In this document: positions 7,699 through 14,638 of the stretch, piece after piece | Layout: each line of letters starts with the position of its first letter | Position numbering within the stretch: the stretch's first letter is position 1 | From: an uncultured Coriobacteriaceae bacterium | GTDB lineage: Bacteria; Actinomycetota; Coriobacteriia; Coriobacteriales; Eggerthellaceae | Assembly (NCBI GenBank): GCA_902781245.1 | Contig: CACZIP010000006.1 | Location: 1-22,748, forward strand | Direction: 5' to 3' | DNA length: 22,748 nt | The notes under the pieces: generated by a model | Told to the model about the DNA's origin: nothing | Database searches by the model: none | Seen by the model: the letters and a program-made list of their open reading frames with translations, nothing else | Position numbers and translations under genes: made by a program

Positions 7699-8418
7699 AT
7701 GGCGCGCGTTTCCGTGACAAAGCCCTCTACGTTTCAGCAGTACAAGACGCTGCTTGGGAAAGACTTGCGTCAGGAATTCCGCACGCGTGAGATGCTCACG
7801 TCCATGGGTATCTACGCGTTCCTCGTCATCATCGTCTATGGCGCGGCGCTTGCGCTTACGGCGCGGAATCTCGATATCATGCGCATGGGTGGTGGCTTGT
7901 TGTGGGTGCTCATCGTGTTCACATCGCTTCTTGGTTTGGCGCGTTCGTTCGCGCACGAGAAGGAACAAGGTTGCATGGAGGGCATTCTCATGGTGCCGCT
8001 TGACCGGTCGGTTGTCTTCCTTGCAAAGACGACGGCGAACTTCCTGTTCATGCTCGTGGTCGAGGTCATAGCTGTTCCGCTGTTCTATTTCTTCTTCATG
8101 TCCGCCGAGCAGGTCGCTCCATCGTTCGTCTGGATCGTCGTGCCCCTGCTCGTGGGAACGCTCGGTATGGCAGGCATTGGAACGATGCTTTCGACCATCA
8201 CGATGAACACGCGTGCGAAAGACGTCATGCTCGCCGTGCTGTTCATTCCGTTCATCTACCCGTTGCTCTACGCGTGTGTCACCGCCACGACGACCGCCAT
8301 CATGGGCACTGAGTTCTGGATCGATTTCTTCGTCATGCCGCTTGTGCTCGCGTGCGGCTACGACGTGGTGATGTTGCTGGTGTGTTGGGTGCTGTACGAC
8401 TTCGTCGTCAGCGCTTGA
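7699..8418 (+). CDS. ccmB: Haem exporter membrane subunit CcmB
   Basis: This is the membrane partner of CcmA in system I cytochrome c biogenesis. It is 239 residues long with about six hydrophobic helices after a cytoplasmic amphipathic start (LLGKDLRQEFRTREML, typical of CcmB). The conserved early loop LARSFAHEKEQGCMEGIL is present. The gene begins at the base after the ccmA stop, with a GGGGGTGG stretch in the ccmA end acting as ribosome binding site. A 54-base gap containing a hairpin separates it from ccmC. Confidence 0.93.
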   Translation: MARVSVTKPSTFQQYKTLLGKDLRQEFRTREMLTSMGIYAFLVIIVYGAALALTARNLDIMRMGGGLLWVLIVFTSLLGLARSFAHEKEQGCMEGILMVPLDRSVVFLAKTTANFLFMLVVEVIAVPLFYFFFMSAEQVAPSFVWIVVPLLVGTLGMAGIGTMLSTITMNTRAKDVMLAVLFIPFIYPLLYACVTATTTAIMGTEFWIDFFVMPLVLACGYDVVMLLVCWVLYDFVVSA

Positions 8419-8423
8419 TAGGC

Positions 8424-8456
8424 TTGGCAATTTTGGGTTAGTCCCCAAGTTGCCAA
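8424..8456 (+). repeat. Hairpin in the ccmB-ccmC gap
   Basis: A 14-position stem (8424-8437 with 8443-8456) has one mismatch and one G-U pair, with a TTAGT loop. It lacks a downstream T-run and lies only a few bases before the GAAAGG ribosome binding site of ccmC. It may tune or protect the transcript rather than end it. Confidence 0.6.
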
Positions 8457-8472
8457 ATTGGAAAGGATGCCA

Positions 8473-9243
8473 ATGGTAAACAAAGGGAAGAAAGTGGTGA
8501 AAGTGCCCGAAGCGGGGCAGTGGCCTGACAAAGTCACGTTGCCGGCGTTGATAGCAGGTACCGTGCTGACGACGGCCGGGTTCCTCATGGCGTTTTTCTA
8601 TGCAGCGCCAGTGAACGGCGCGGCTTTGGATGCGCCTGAGTTGGTCGGCGATGTGATGGTCACCCATCAGCAATTGCTTAGCCAGAAGATCTTCTACTTC
8701 CACATGCCCGTTGCCATCGTGTCGTTCGTGGCGCTTGTCTTCGCGGCATACTACGCCATCCGCTTCCTGACGACGCGTGAACAACGCTTCGACACCTGCT
8801 CGCGCATCGCAATGGAGATTTCTCTGCTGTTCGTGGTGTTCACCATGATCACCGGCGATTTGTGGACCCGCTTCGAATGGGGCGTATGGTGGACCTGGGA
8901 GCCTCGTCTGACCACCTACCTCATCTTGATGCTGATCGTCATTGCGTACTTCGTGTTGCGCAATGCCGTTGACGACCCTGAGCGCCGAGCAGTCTATTCG
9001 AGTGTTGTAAGCATCATCGCGCTTGTCGATGTACCGATTTGCTTCATGATCACGCGGCTCATCCCGTCGAGCATTCATCCGGTTGTTGCCCGCGAGGGCG
9101 GCATGTCGCCTGACATGGCTGCGACCGTGGTCGTCGTCATGATCGGCATGATGCTCGTTGCGTTCGGCTTGTACCGCCTGCGTTTCCGCCAAGCCCGCTT
9201 GCAAGAGCGTATGGATGCGCTGAAAGAACAGCTTGAAGACTAA
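8473..9243 (+). CDS. ccmC: Haem transporter/attachment protein CcmC
   Basis: CcmC delivers haem to CcmE on the outer face of the membrane. The protein is 256 residues from ATG 8473 and has six hydrophobic segments. It carries the WWD-type motif GVWWTWEPRLTTYL and flanking haem-ligand candidates: His in FYFHMP before the motif and His in SSIHPV after it. I chose ATG 8473 because GAAAGG lies six bases before it; TTG 8458 and ATG 8467 are in-frame alternatives. The hydrophilic N-terminus (VNKGKKVVKVPEAGQW) is longer than in E. coli CcmC. The stop is followed by a hairpin and then ccmD. Confidence 0.94.
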   Translation: MVNKGKKVVKVPEAGQWPDKVTLPALIAGTVLTTAGFLMAFFYAAPVNGAALDAPELVGDVMVTHQQLLSQKIFYFHMPVAIVSFVALVFAAYYAIRFLTTREQRFDTCSRIAMEISLLFVVFTMITGDLWTRFEWGVWWTWEPRLTTYLILMLIVIAYFVLRNAVDDPERRAVYSSVVSIIALVDVPICFMITRLIPSSIHPVVAREGGMSPDMAATVVVVMIGMMLVAFGLYRLRFRQARLQERMDALKEQLED

Positions 9244-9276
9244 ACGAGCCACTTTGACAGTCAAAGTGACTCGTTT
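9242..9276 (+). repeat. Hairpin between ccmC and ccmD
   Basis: The arms are 9242-9248 plus 9250-9258 and 9260-9268 plus 9270-9276. There are 16 pairs with one mismatch and a nearly closed apex; the 3' arm ends GTTT. It could attenuate transcription into ccmD or stabilise the upstream mRNA. Confidence 0.65.
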
Positions 9277-9291
9277 CGAAAGGAGAAAACG

Positions 9292-9474
9292 ATGAACCCG
9301 ATTCTCGCCGATATCTACAGCACCGTGATTCCCAGCGCTCCGTTTGTCATTGCCGCATACGCAATCGTATGGGCGGCTTTGCTCGTCTACGTGATCATGA
9401 CGGTCCGTGGCCTCAAGAAGACCGAAGCTCAGATGGCCCTCCTAGAAGAAGCCGTGAAAAACAAAATGAGCTAG
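9292..9474 (+). CDS. ccmD: CcmD-like small membrane protein
   Basis: This is a 60-residue protein with one hydrophobic helix (about residues 17-38), followed by a charged segment predicted as a helix (RGLKKTEAQMALLEEAVKNK). This is the usual CcmD pattern. CcmD associates with CcmA, CcmB and CcmC and helps release haem-bound CcmE. AAAGGAG stands a few bases before the ATG. Sequence conservation in CcmD is low, so the call relies on size, topology and position directly after ccmC. The TAG stop lies inside a 20-bp direct repeat (9470-9489). Confidence 0.8.
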   Translation: MNPILADIYSTVIPSAPFVIAAYAIVWAALLVYVIMTVRGLKKTEAQMALLEEAVKNKMS

Positions 9475-9489
9475 CGAGCTGAAAGATGC
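9470..9489 (+). repeat. Direct repeat copy 1 (ccmD stop / micro-ORF start)
   Basis: GCTAGCGAGCTGAAAGATGC matches 9553-9572 at 18 of 20 positions. Each copy contains a TAG stop and, twelve bases or fewer after it, a GAAAG-ATG, so each copy ends one reading frame and opens another. Confidence 0.75.
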
Positions 9490-9557
9490 TTGAGTTTGCC
9501 CTGCGGGAATTGCCCGAAGTTGTTCGTTCACCGCTTGCAAAGAATAAAAGAAGCTAG
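9486..9557 (+). CDS. Possible micro-ORF of 23 codons after ccmD
   Basis: The frame from ATG 9486 encodes MLEFALRELPEVVRSPLAKN and then KRS before TAG at 9555-9557. Its last residues (AKNKRS, stop) closely mimic the ccmD end (VKNKMS, stop), so part of it may be a diverged duplication of the ccmD tail. The only ribosome binding signal is GAAAG directly before the ATG. It could be translated by re-initiation from ccmD, or be non-coding relic sequence. I do not recognise the peptide. Confidence 0.2.
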   Translation: MLEFALRELPEVVRSPLAKNKRS

Positions 9558-9572
9558 CGAGTGGAAAGATGC
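9553..9572 (+). repeat. Direct repeat copy 2
   Basis: This is the second copy of the 20-bp unit at 9470-9489, with two mismatches. It ends the 23-codon frame (TAG 9555-9557) and opens a 15-codon frame at ATG 9569 that stops at 9614-9616. That second frame runs into the large inverted repeat, so its coding value is doubtful. Confidence 0.75.
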
Positions 9573-9578
9573 GATCGA

Positions 9579-9683
9579 TGCAATGGGCTGACGGCAGGAT
9601 GAGTGAGGTCAAGTAAAAATCGTCGAGAGACCTTGGCTCGAGCGATTTTTACGTCGAACGAAACCTGCCGTCAGCCCATTGCA
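9579..9683. terminator. Large nested hairpin between ccm operon and the convergent regulator gene
   Basis: The outer arms are a perfect 20-bp inverted repeat (9579-9598 with 9664-9683). Inside is a second stem of 15 bp (9613-9627 with 9637-9652, one bulged base) with a 9-nt loop and a TTTTT stretch in its 3' arm. On the opposite strand the inner stem also carries a T-run, so it can act in both directions. It lies 14 bases from the stop of the minus-strand regulator. The outer repeat is much longer than a terminator needs. Confidence 0.75.
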
Positions 9684-9696
9684 GATAAGAAGGCGC

Positions 9697-11133
9697 CTAT
9701 TCTGCGAGACCCCAGGCTCGTGCCAACGTCGCAATCCCGCTATCGATGGAATCGTACGGAATGCCGGCATATCCGATGAGCACGTAGCGCCAATCCTCAG
9801 GAGCGTCGCCCGCCCAATAGCGGAGAGTGGGGTAGATGCTCACATCGGCTTTCGCGGCCGCTTCGATGAGTTCGTCTTCGGTACGCCCATCGTTGGTTTT
9901 GACTAGAACGAACAAGCTGCTCAGTCCCTCGACGATTTCAATCGAGTCCCCCATGCGCTCTGTGAGCGACTTGATGAGCTGCTGGCGTTTGTGATGGGCA
10001 GACGTGCGAACCTTGCGGATGTGGGTGCGCCAAAGCCCTTCCCTCATGAATGCGGCCATGGAGGCTTGGGTCTGCCAAGGGACTTGCGGATGTGCGTCAC
10101 GATGTTGCCGTTGCCACTCGAGCATGAGCTGCGGAGGAAGCACGGCGTAGCTCAGGCAAATTGCAGGTGAAAACGAGCTCGAGAACGTTCCCAGCGAAAT
10201 GACGCGGCCAGCGCGGTCGAGTGCTGCGAGCGAGGGCGTGCGTGCGACGCCCGACTGGAATTCCCAGCCGTATTCGTCGTCGATAAGGTAAGCTCCAGTC
10301 TCCTCCGCCCATTTGATCAAGCCTTTTCGCACGTCGATGGGCATCGGATGGTTTGTGGGGAACTGACATGCAGGCGTGGTGAACACCACGTTGGCTCCTT
10401 CAACGTTGAGCTTCGCTTCCTCCCATGTGGGGAAGGGGAAGATCGGGTTGGCCTTCACGTTGAAGCCTCGCGTTCGCAATGCTCTGCGGATCTCGTCATA
10501 TCCTGGCTCCTCCATTGCGAACGTCGTGGAGGAGGGGTCAAACAAAGACATGATCGAGGACATGAGGTCGCGGGTCGTCGGCATGACGAGAATCTGCTCC
10601 GGTAAGCAATTCAGGCCGTATTCGCTGCTTAGATAATGTGCGATTTGCTTGCGCAGTTCTGATAAGCCTTGGCGGTCGTTGTAGATACATGACAGCTCGG
10701 CTCCTTGGCTGAAATAGATTTCACGCGAAATACGAGCCCATGCCGTGAATGGGAATGTGCTTGCATCGACAACGTCGTATGCGAAGTTGTAGCGCTGATT
10801 CTCCCGCGTTTTGTAGTTGACTTCAGATTGCAGGAGCTCGACGAGGGCGTCTTGGTATTCGGAGCTGTACTCCTCGACTGGATTTGAGGGCTTAATGTCA
10901 TTTTCGCAGATCGTGTATCCACTGCCGCGTCGTGCGCTCACATAGCCTTCTTCTGTCAGACGCTGATAGGCAAGTTCGATGGTCGTGTTGGACACGCCGA
11001 GCTCGCGTGCGCACTCGCGAATGGAAGGCAGTTTCTTTCCTGCCGGGTAGAGGCCGTTCTCGATTCCACGGGCGATTTGCTCGTAAACTTGGTAATAGAA
11101 CGGGGCGGGGCTATTCCTGTCGATAATTGGCAT
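9697..11133 (-). CDS. MocR-type (GntR/aminotransferase fusion) transcriptional regulator lacking the PLP lysine
   Basis: This is a 478-residue predicted DNA-binding regulator. The N-terminal winged-helix domain of the GntR family (about residues 10-76; LPSIRECARELGVSNTTIELAYQRL is its core, quoted in part) is joined to a class I aminotransferase-like domain (about 110-478). In MocR proteins the second domain normally binds pyridoxal phosphate through a lysine in GTFSK. Here the segment reads GTFSSSFSPAICLSY, so residue 319 (codon 10177-10179) is Ser, and the following Arg of the usual RLGY is Cys-Leu-Ser-Tyr. Ordinary PLP Schiff-base binding seems lost. A GGAAAGG ribosome binding site precedes the ATG. 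The gene is divergent from glgB and may control itself and the glycogen genes; that is inference from position. Confidence 0.88.
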   Translation of the reverse strand: MPIIDRNSPAPFYYQVYEQIARGIENGLYPAGKKLPSIRECARELGVSNTTIELAYQRLTEEGYVSARRGSGYTICENDIKPSNPVEEYSSEYQDALVELLQSEVNYKTRENQRYNFAYDVVDASTFPFTAWARISREIYFSQGAELSCIYNDRQGLSELRKQIAHYLSSEYGLNCLPEQILVMPTTRDLMSSIMSLFDPSSTTFAMEEPGYDEIRRALRTRGFNVKANPIFPFPTWEEAKLNVEGANVVFTTPACQFPTNHPMPIDVRKGLIKWAEETGAYLIDDEYGWEFQSGVARTPSLAALDRAGRVISLGTFSSSFSPAICLSYAVLPPQLMLEWQRQHRDAHPQVPWQTQASMAAFMREGLWRTHIRKVRTSAHHKRQQLIKSLTERMGDSIEIVEGLSSLFVLVKTNDGRTEDELIEAAAKADVSIYPTLRYWAGDAPEDWRYVLIGYAGIPYDSIDSGIATLARAWGLAE

Positions 11134-11172
11134 AGTGGCGCCTTTCCATTTGGCTAAATATGAGCAAATCTA

Positions 11173-11192
11173 ACTATAAATCCAGCTATAGT
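11173..11192. promoter_or_regulatory. Inverted repeat ACTATA-N8-TATAGT in the regulator-glgB divergent region
   Basis: A perfect 6-bp inverted repeat with an 8-bp spacer lies 40-60 bases upstream of the regulator start and about 140 bases upstream of glgB. It overlaps AT-rich sequence likely to hold the regulator promoter. It is a candidate operator; no independent support. Confidence 0.3.
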
Positions 11193-11329
11193 ACCAATCC
11201 GTTTATCATGCTTAATTCTAGACGGGAAGAGCTCTCGAAAGTGCCCCGATTATTGAATCTCAAAGTGTACATATTGTTTGGGGACAGCTGGATAGTTTCA
11301 CCGACTAATGTCCAGCGCAGGGGCATAAA

Positions 11330-13348
11330 ATGCCAATAGAGCGGTATACTTCGAACATGGATGCTTTTAACGAAAAACTCATCGAGCTTCCTGATGCCGA
11401 TCTGTATCTGTTCGGTTGTGGTAAAGCACGCCAAGCATACCGTCTGTTCGGCTGTCACAAGCTCGAGGCGGGCGAAATTCCCGCGAACGAAGACCTCTAC
11501 CGTTTCGTCGTTTGGGCGCCCCGCGCGAAGTCTGTAAGCGTTGTGGGCGATTTCAACGAATGGGACGAGACCGCAAACCCGATGAAAGAAGTGCGTCACG
11601 GCATTTTCGCCTGCATCATAGCGGGCCTCGAGGACGGCTCGTCTTACAAGTACAGCATCGTCGGTGCCGACGGCGAGACGCGGCTCAAGGCCGACCCGTT
11701 TGCGTTCCATGCCGAGAATGGTCTGGCAACGGCTTCCAAAGTATGGAGCCTCGACGGCTTCGACTGGCGTGACGATGGCTGGCTGGCGAAACGCGCTCAG
11801 GCGGACGTGTTGCACGCGCCCATGTCGATTTACGAGCTTCAGATTGGTTCGTGGCGCATTCCCGAAGGGCGCGAGTTCCCCAATTACCGCGAGGTTGCCG
11901 ATCAGCTCGTCGAGTATTGCAACAAGATGGGCTACACCCATGTCGAGCTGTTGCCCATCACCGAGTACCCGTTGCCGATGTCGTGGGGCTATCAGGCCAC
12001 TGGCTATTATTCGCCCACATCGCGCTATGGCACGCCGCAAGATTTCATGTATTTAGTCGACACGCTGCATGCTGCAGGCATCGGCGTCATTCTCGATTGG
12101 GTGCCGGCGCATTTCCCGAAAGACGCGTTTGCGTTGGCGAAATTCGACGGCACGCCGCTGTACGAATACGCAGATCCACGGCTCGGCGAGCACGCCGAGT
12201 GGGGCACGCTCGTGTTCGACTACTCGAAGCCCGAAATCGTGAGCTTCCTCATTTCGTCGGCCATGTTCTTCTTCGACGTGTATCACATCGATGGCATCCG
12301 CGTCGATGCTGTCACGTCGATGCTCTACCTTGATTACGCGCGTACCGAATGGGTTCCCAACAAAGATGGCGGCAACATCAACCTCGAAGCGGTTGAGTTC
12401 TTGCGCAACCTCAACGAGGCTGTTCTCTCGACGCACCCAGGCGCTATGACCATCGCCGAGGAATCGACCGCATTCCCGCTCGTCACCTGTCCTCCGTACG
12501 ATGGCGGTCTCGGTTTCACATTCAAGTGGGACATGGGCTTCATGCACGACATGCTCGAGTACTGCTCGATGGACTCCCTGTTCCGCCGCGACCACCACAA
12601 CAAGCTGACGTTCGGCATGGTCTACGCATTCTCGGAGAACTATGTGCTTGCGTTCAGCCACGACGAGGTCGTGCACGGCAAGCGCTCGATGGTCGACAAG
12701 ATGTTCGGCGAGTATCTGCAGAAGTTCTCGACGCTGCGCGCCCTCATGGGTTGGCAATTCGCAAGGCCTGGCAAGAAACTCACCTTCATGGGCTCCGAAT
12801 TCGCGCAGTTCATCGAGTGGGATTACAAGAAACAGCTCGATTGGTTCCTGCTCGATTATCCGATCCATTCGGGCATGCAGGCCTACAGTGCCGAGTTGAA
12901 CAAGTTCTATCGCGATCATGCTGCTCTTTGGAAAATCGACGATGGGTGGGCCGGTTTCGGTTGGACCAACGTTGACGACCGCGATGAGAGCTCCATCGCG
13001 TTCATGCGCTACGCCAACGATGGCAGCCCCGATGTCATGTGCTGCTGCAACTTCACGCCGAATCCGGCCATAGGGTTCAAGGTGGGCTTGCCTGCCGAGG
13101 GCACGTTGACCGAGGTGCTCAACAGTGACGATGCGCGATTCGGCGGCACGGGCGTTTCGAACGAGAAGCCTGTGGAGTCGGTTGACGAACCGTTCGGCGA
13201 TTTGCCTTGCAGCGCGCAGATCACGCTGCCGCCGCTGTCAGCCGTTTACTTCGAGTTCAAGCGTGCGCCGGAGAAGAAGACGAAGAAGGCAGCAAGCAAG
13301 AAAAATGCCACATCCCAGAAGACGCGTGGCACTGCTTCTAAAAAATAG
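11330..13348 (+). CDS. glgB: 1,4-alpha-glucan branching enzyme GlgB
   Basis: GlgB forms alpha-1,6 branches in glycogen by cutting and transferring alpha-1,4 chains. An N-terminal CBM48-type beta domain (LYRFVVWAPRAKSVSVVGDF, about residues 58-77) precedes a GH13 barrel. The catalytic residues are visible: nucleophile D326 in IRVDAV, acid/base E377 in AEEST and transition-state D445 in FSHDEV. The length of 672 is normal for the family. The last 28 residues (from about 645) are a Lys/Ala/Thr-rich basic tail outside the enzyme fold. ATG 11330 has AGGGG upstream. ATG 11357 is an alternative: a -10-like TATACT (11345-11350) ends six bases before it and would give a leaderless message. It is the first gene of glgBCDAP. 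Confidence 0.96.
   Translation: MPIERYTSNMDAFNEKLIELPDADLYLFGCGKARQAYRLFGCHKLEAGEIPANEDLYRFVVWAPRAKSVSVVGDFNEWDETANPMKEVRHGIFACIIAGLEDGSSYKYSIVGADGETRLKADPFAFHAENGLATASKVWSLDGFDWRDDGWLAKRAQADVLHAPMSIYELQIGSWRIPEGREFPNYREVADQLVEYCNKMGYTHVELLPITEYPLPMSWGYQATGYYSPTSRYGTPQDFMYLVDTLHAAGIGVILDWVPAHFPKDAFALAKFDGTPLYEYADPRLGEHAEWGTLVFDYSKPEIVSFLISSAMFFFDVYHIDGIRVDAVTSMLYLDYARTEWVPNKDGGNINLEAVEFLRNLNEAVLSTHPGAMTIAEESTAFPLVTCPPYDGGLGFTFKWDMGFMHDMLEYCSMDSLFRRDHHNKLTFGMVYAFSENYVLAFSHDEVVHGKRSMVDKMFGEYLQKFSTLRALMGWQFARPGKKLTFMGSEFAQFIEWDYKKQLDWFLLDYPIHSGMQAYSAELNKFYRDHAALWKIDDGWAGFGWTNVDDRDESSIAFMRYANDGSPDVMCCCNFTPNPAIGFKVGLPAEGTLTEVLNSDDARFGGTGVSNEKPVESVDEPFGDLPCSAQITLPPLSAVYFEFKRAPEKKTKKAASKKNATSQKTRGTASKK
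11345..11350 (+). promoter_or_regulatory. -10-like TATACT just upstream of an in-frame glgB ATG
   Basis: TATACT is followed by six bases and ATG 11357. The same spacing pattern occurs at 937-942 and 2069-2074. No good -35 box is seen. If used, GlgB would start at 11357 and be nine residues shorter. Confidence 0.3.
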
Positions 13349-13411
13349 GGGGAGAGTACTGGCGGGTTGCGGTTGGCCTCGCGCCTGTCGGTTGAGCGCA
13401 AGGAGGATTAC

Positions 13412-14626
13412 ATGAACGAACGGAAAGAATGCGTGGCCATGATTTTGGCCGGCGGTCAAGGGAGCCGTCTAGGCGTACTCACCCGTTGGCGCGCAAAGCC
13501 CGCGGTGCCGTATGGCGGCAAGTACCGGATCATCGACTTCCCCCTGTCAAACTGCACCAATTCGGGCATCGACGTCGTCGGTGTGCTGACGCAGTACGAG
13601 CCGTTCGTTCTGAACAGTTACATCGGCAACGGTGCTCCATGGGATTTGAACACCAACAACGGCGGTGCTTACGTGCTGTCGCCCTACACGCATGTAGGCG
13701 ACGAAGGTCGTTGGTTCGAGGGCACGGCCGATGCGATTTACCAGAACATCCGCTTCATCGACCGGTTCGATCCCGACTTCATCGTGGTGCTTTCGGGCGA
13801 CCACATCTACAAGATGGACTACAGTGCCATGGTCGAGTTCCACAAGGACAACGACGCTGACACCACGATTGCCGTCATGCCCGTGCCAATCGAGGAGGCG
13901 AGCCGTTTCGGCATCCTTGCAACGGACGAGAATGGTCAGGTCACCGACTTCGTCGAGAAACCGGCCAACCCGCCGAGCAACCTCGCTTCGATGGGCATTT
14001 ACGTGTTCAGCTGGCAGAAGGTACGCGCGTACCTCGTGGACGACGCCGCTTCCGAGACGAGCAGCCACGACTTCGGCAAGGACGTCATCCCCGCTATGCT
14101 CGCAGGCAATGAGCGCCTCTTCGCATACCGCTTCGAAGGCTACTGGCGCGACGTCGGCACGATTGACAGTCTCTGGGAAGCCAACATGGATTTGCTCGAC
14201 AGCGAATCCGGACTCGATTTGGCTGACGATTCGTGGAAGATCTATTCGCGAAACCCGAACTTGCCTGCGGCGCGCATTGGTGTTGGCGCCGAGCTCGACG
14301 AATGCATGGTAGCTGAGGGCTGCGGGGTCGAAGGCTTTGTCAAGCACAGCTTGCTGTTCCAGGATGTGTATGTCAAAAAGGGCGCGAAGGTGATCGATAG
14401 CGTCGTTATGGCGGGTGCCTGCATCGAAGAAGGAGCCGTTGTCGAGCGGGCTGTGGTAGCTGAAGACGTTGTGGTCGGTGCGGGAGCGCATATCGGCGAG
14501 CCGGGTGGCGATTTCGTCGTCTTGGGTCCCGGCGCGCGCATCGGAGCTGGTGTAACAGTGGCGGCGGGCTTGTCCGTCGAACCCGATGCGGTCATCGAGT
14601 CCGAATCCGATCTGGAAAAGCAATAG
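13412..14626 (+). CDS. glgC: Glucose-1-phosphate adenylyltransferase GlgC (catalytic subunit)
   Basis: GlgC makes ADP-glucose from ATP and glucose 1-phosphate, the committed step of glycogen synthesis. It is 404 residues long. The nucleotide-binding start AMILAGGQGSRLGVLT, the RAKPAVPYGGKYRIIDF segment and the catalytic region LSGDHIYKMDY are all intact. A C-terminal left-handed beta-helix with hexapeptide-like repeats follows (about residues 290-390). ATG 13412 is chosen because AAGGAGG lies directly upstream; a 15-residue longer frame from 13367 has no such signal. The stop is 12 bases before glgD, so the two are probably co-translated and likely form a mixed complex. Confidence 0.96.
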   Translation: MNERKECVAMILAGGQGSRLGVLTRWRAKPAVPYGGKYRIIDFPLSNCTNSGIDVVGVLTQYEPFVLNSYIGNGAPWDLNTNNGGAYVLSPYTHVGDEGRWFEGTADAIYQNIRFIDRFDPDFIVVLSGDHIYKMDYSAMVEFHKDNDADTTIAVMPVPIEEASRFGILATDENGQVTDFVEKPANPPSNLASMGIYVFSWQKVRAYLVDDAASETSSHDFGKDVIPAMLAGNERLFAYRFEGYWRDVGTIDSLWEANMDLLDSESGLDLADDSWKIYSRNPNLPAARIGVGAELDECMVAEGCGVEGFVKHSLLFQDVYVKKGAKVIDSVVMAGACIEEGAVVERAVVAEDVVVGAGAHIGEPGGDFVVLGPGARIGAGVTVAAGLSVEPDAVIESESDLEKQ

Positions 14627-14638
14627 GGGGCGCTCATC

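Noticed and set aside
7168..9264. Minus-strand open frame of 698 codons across ccmA-ccmB-ccmC
   Set aside because: It lies fully opposite three well-recognised ccm genes. Its product is rich in His/Arg/Glu/Asp with no domain, as expected for the complement of a GC-biased coding strand.
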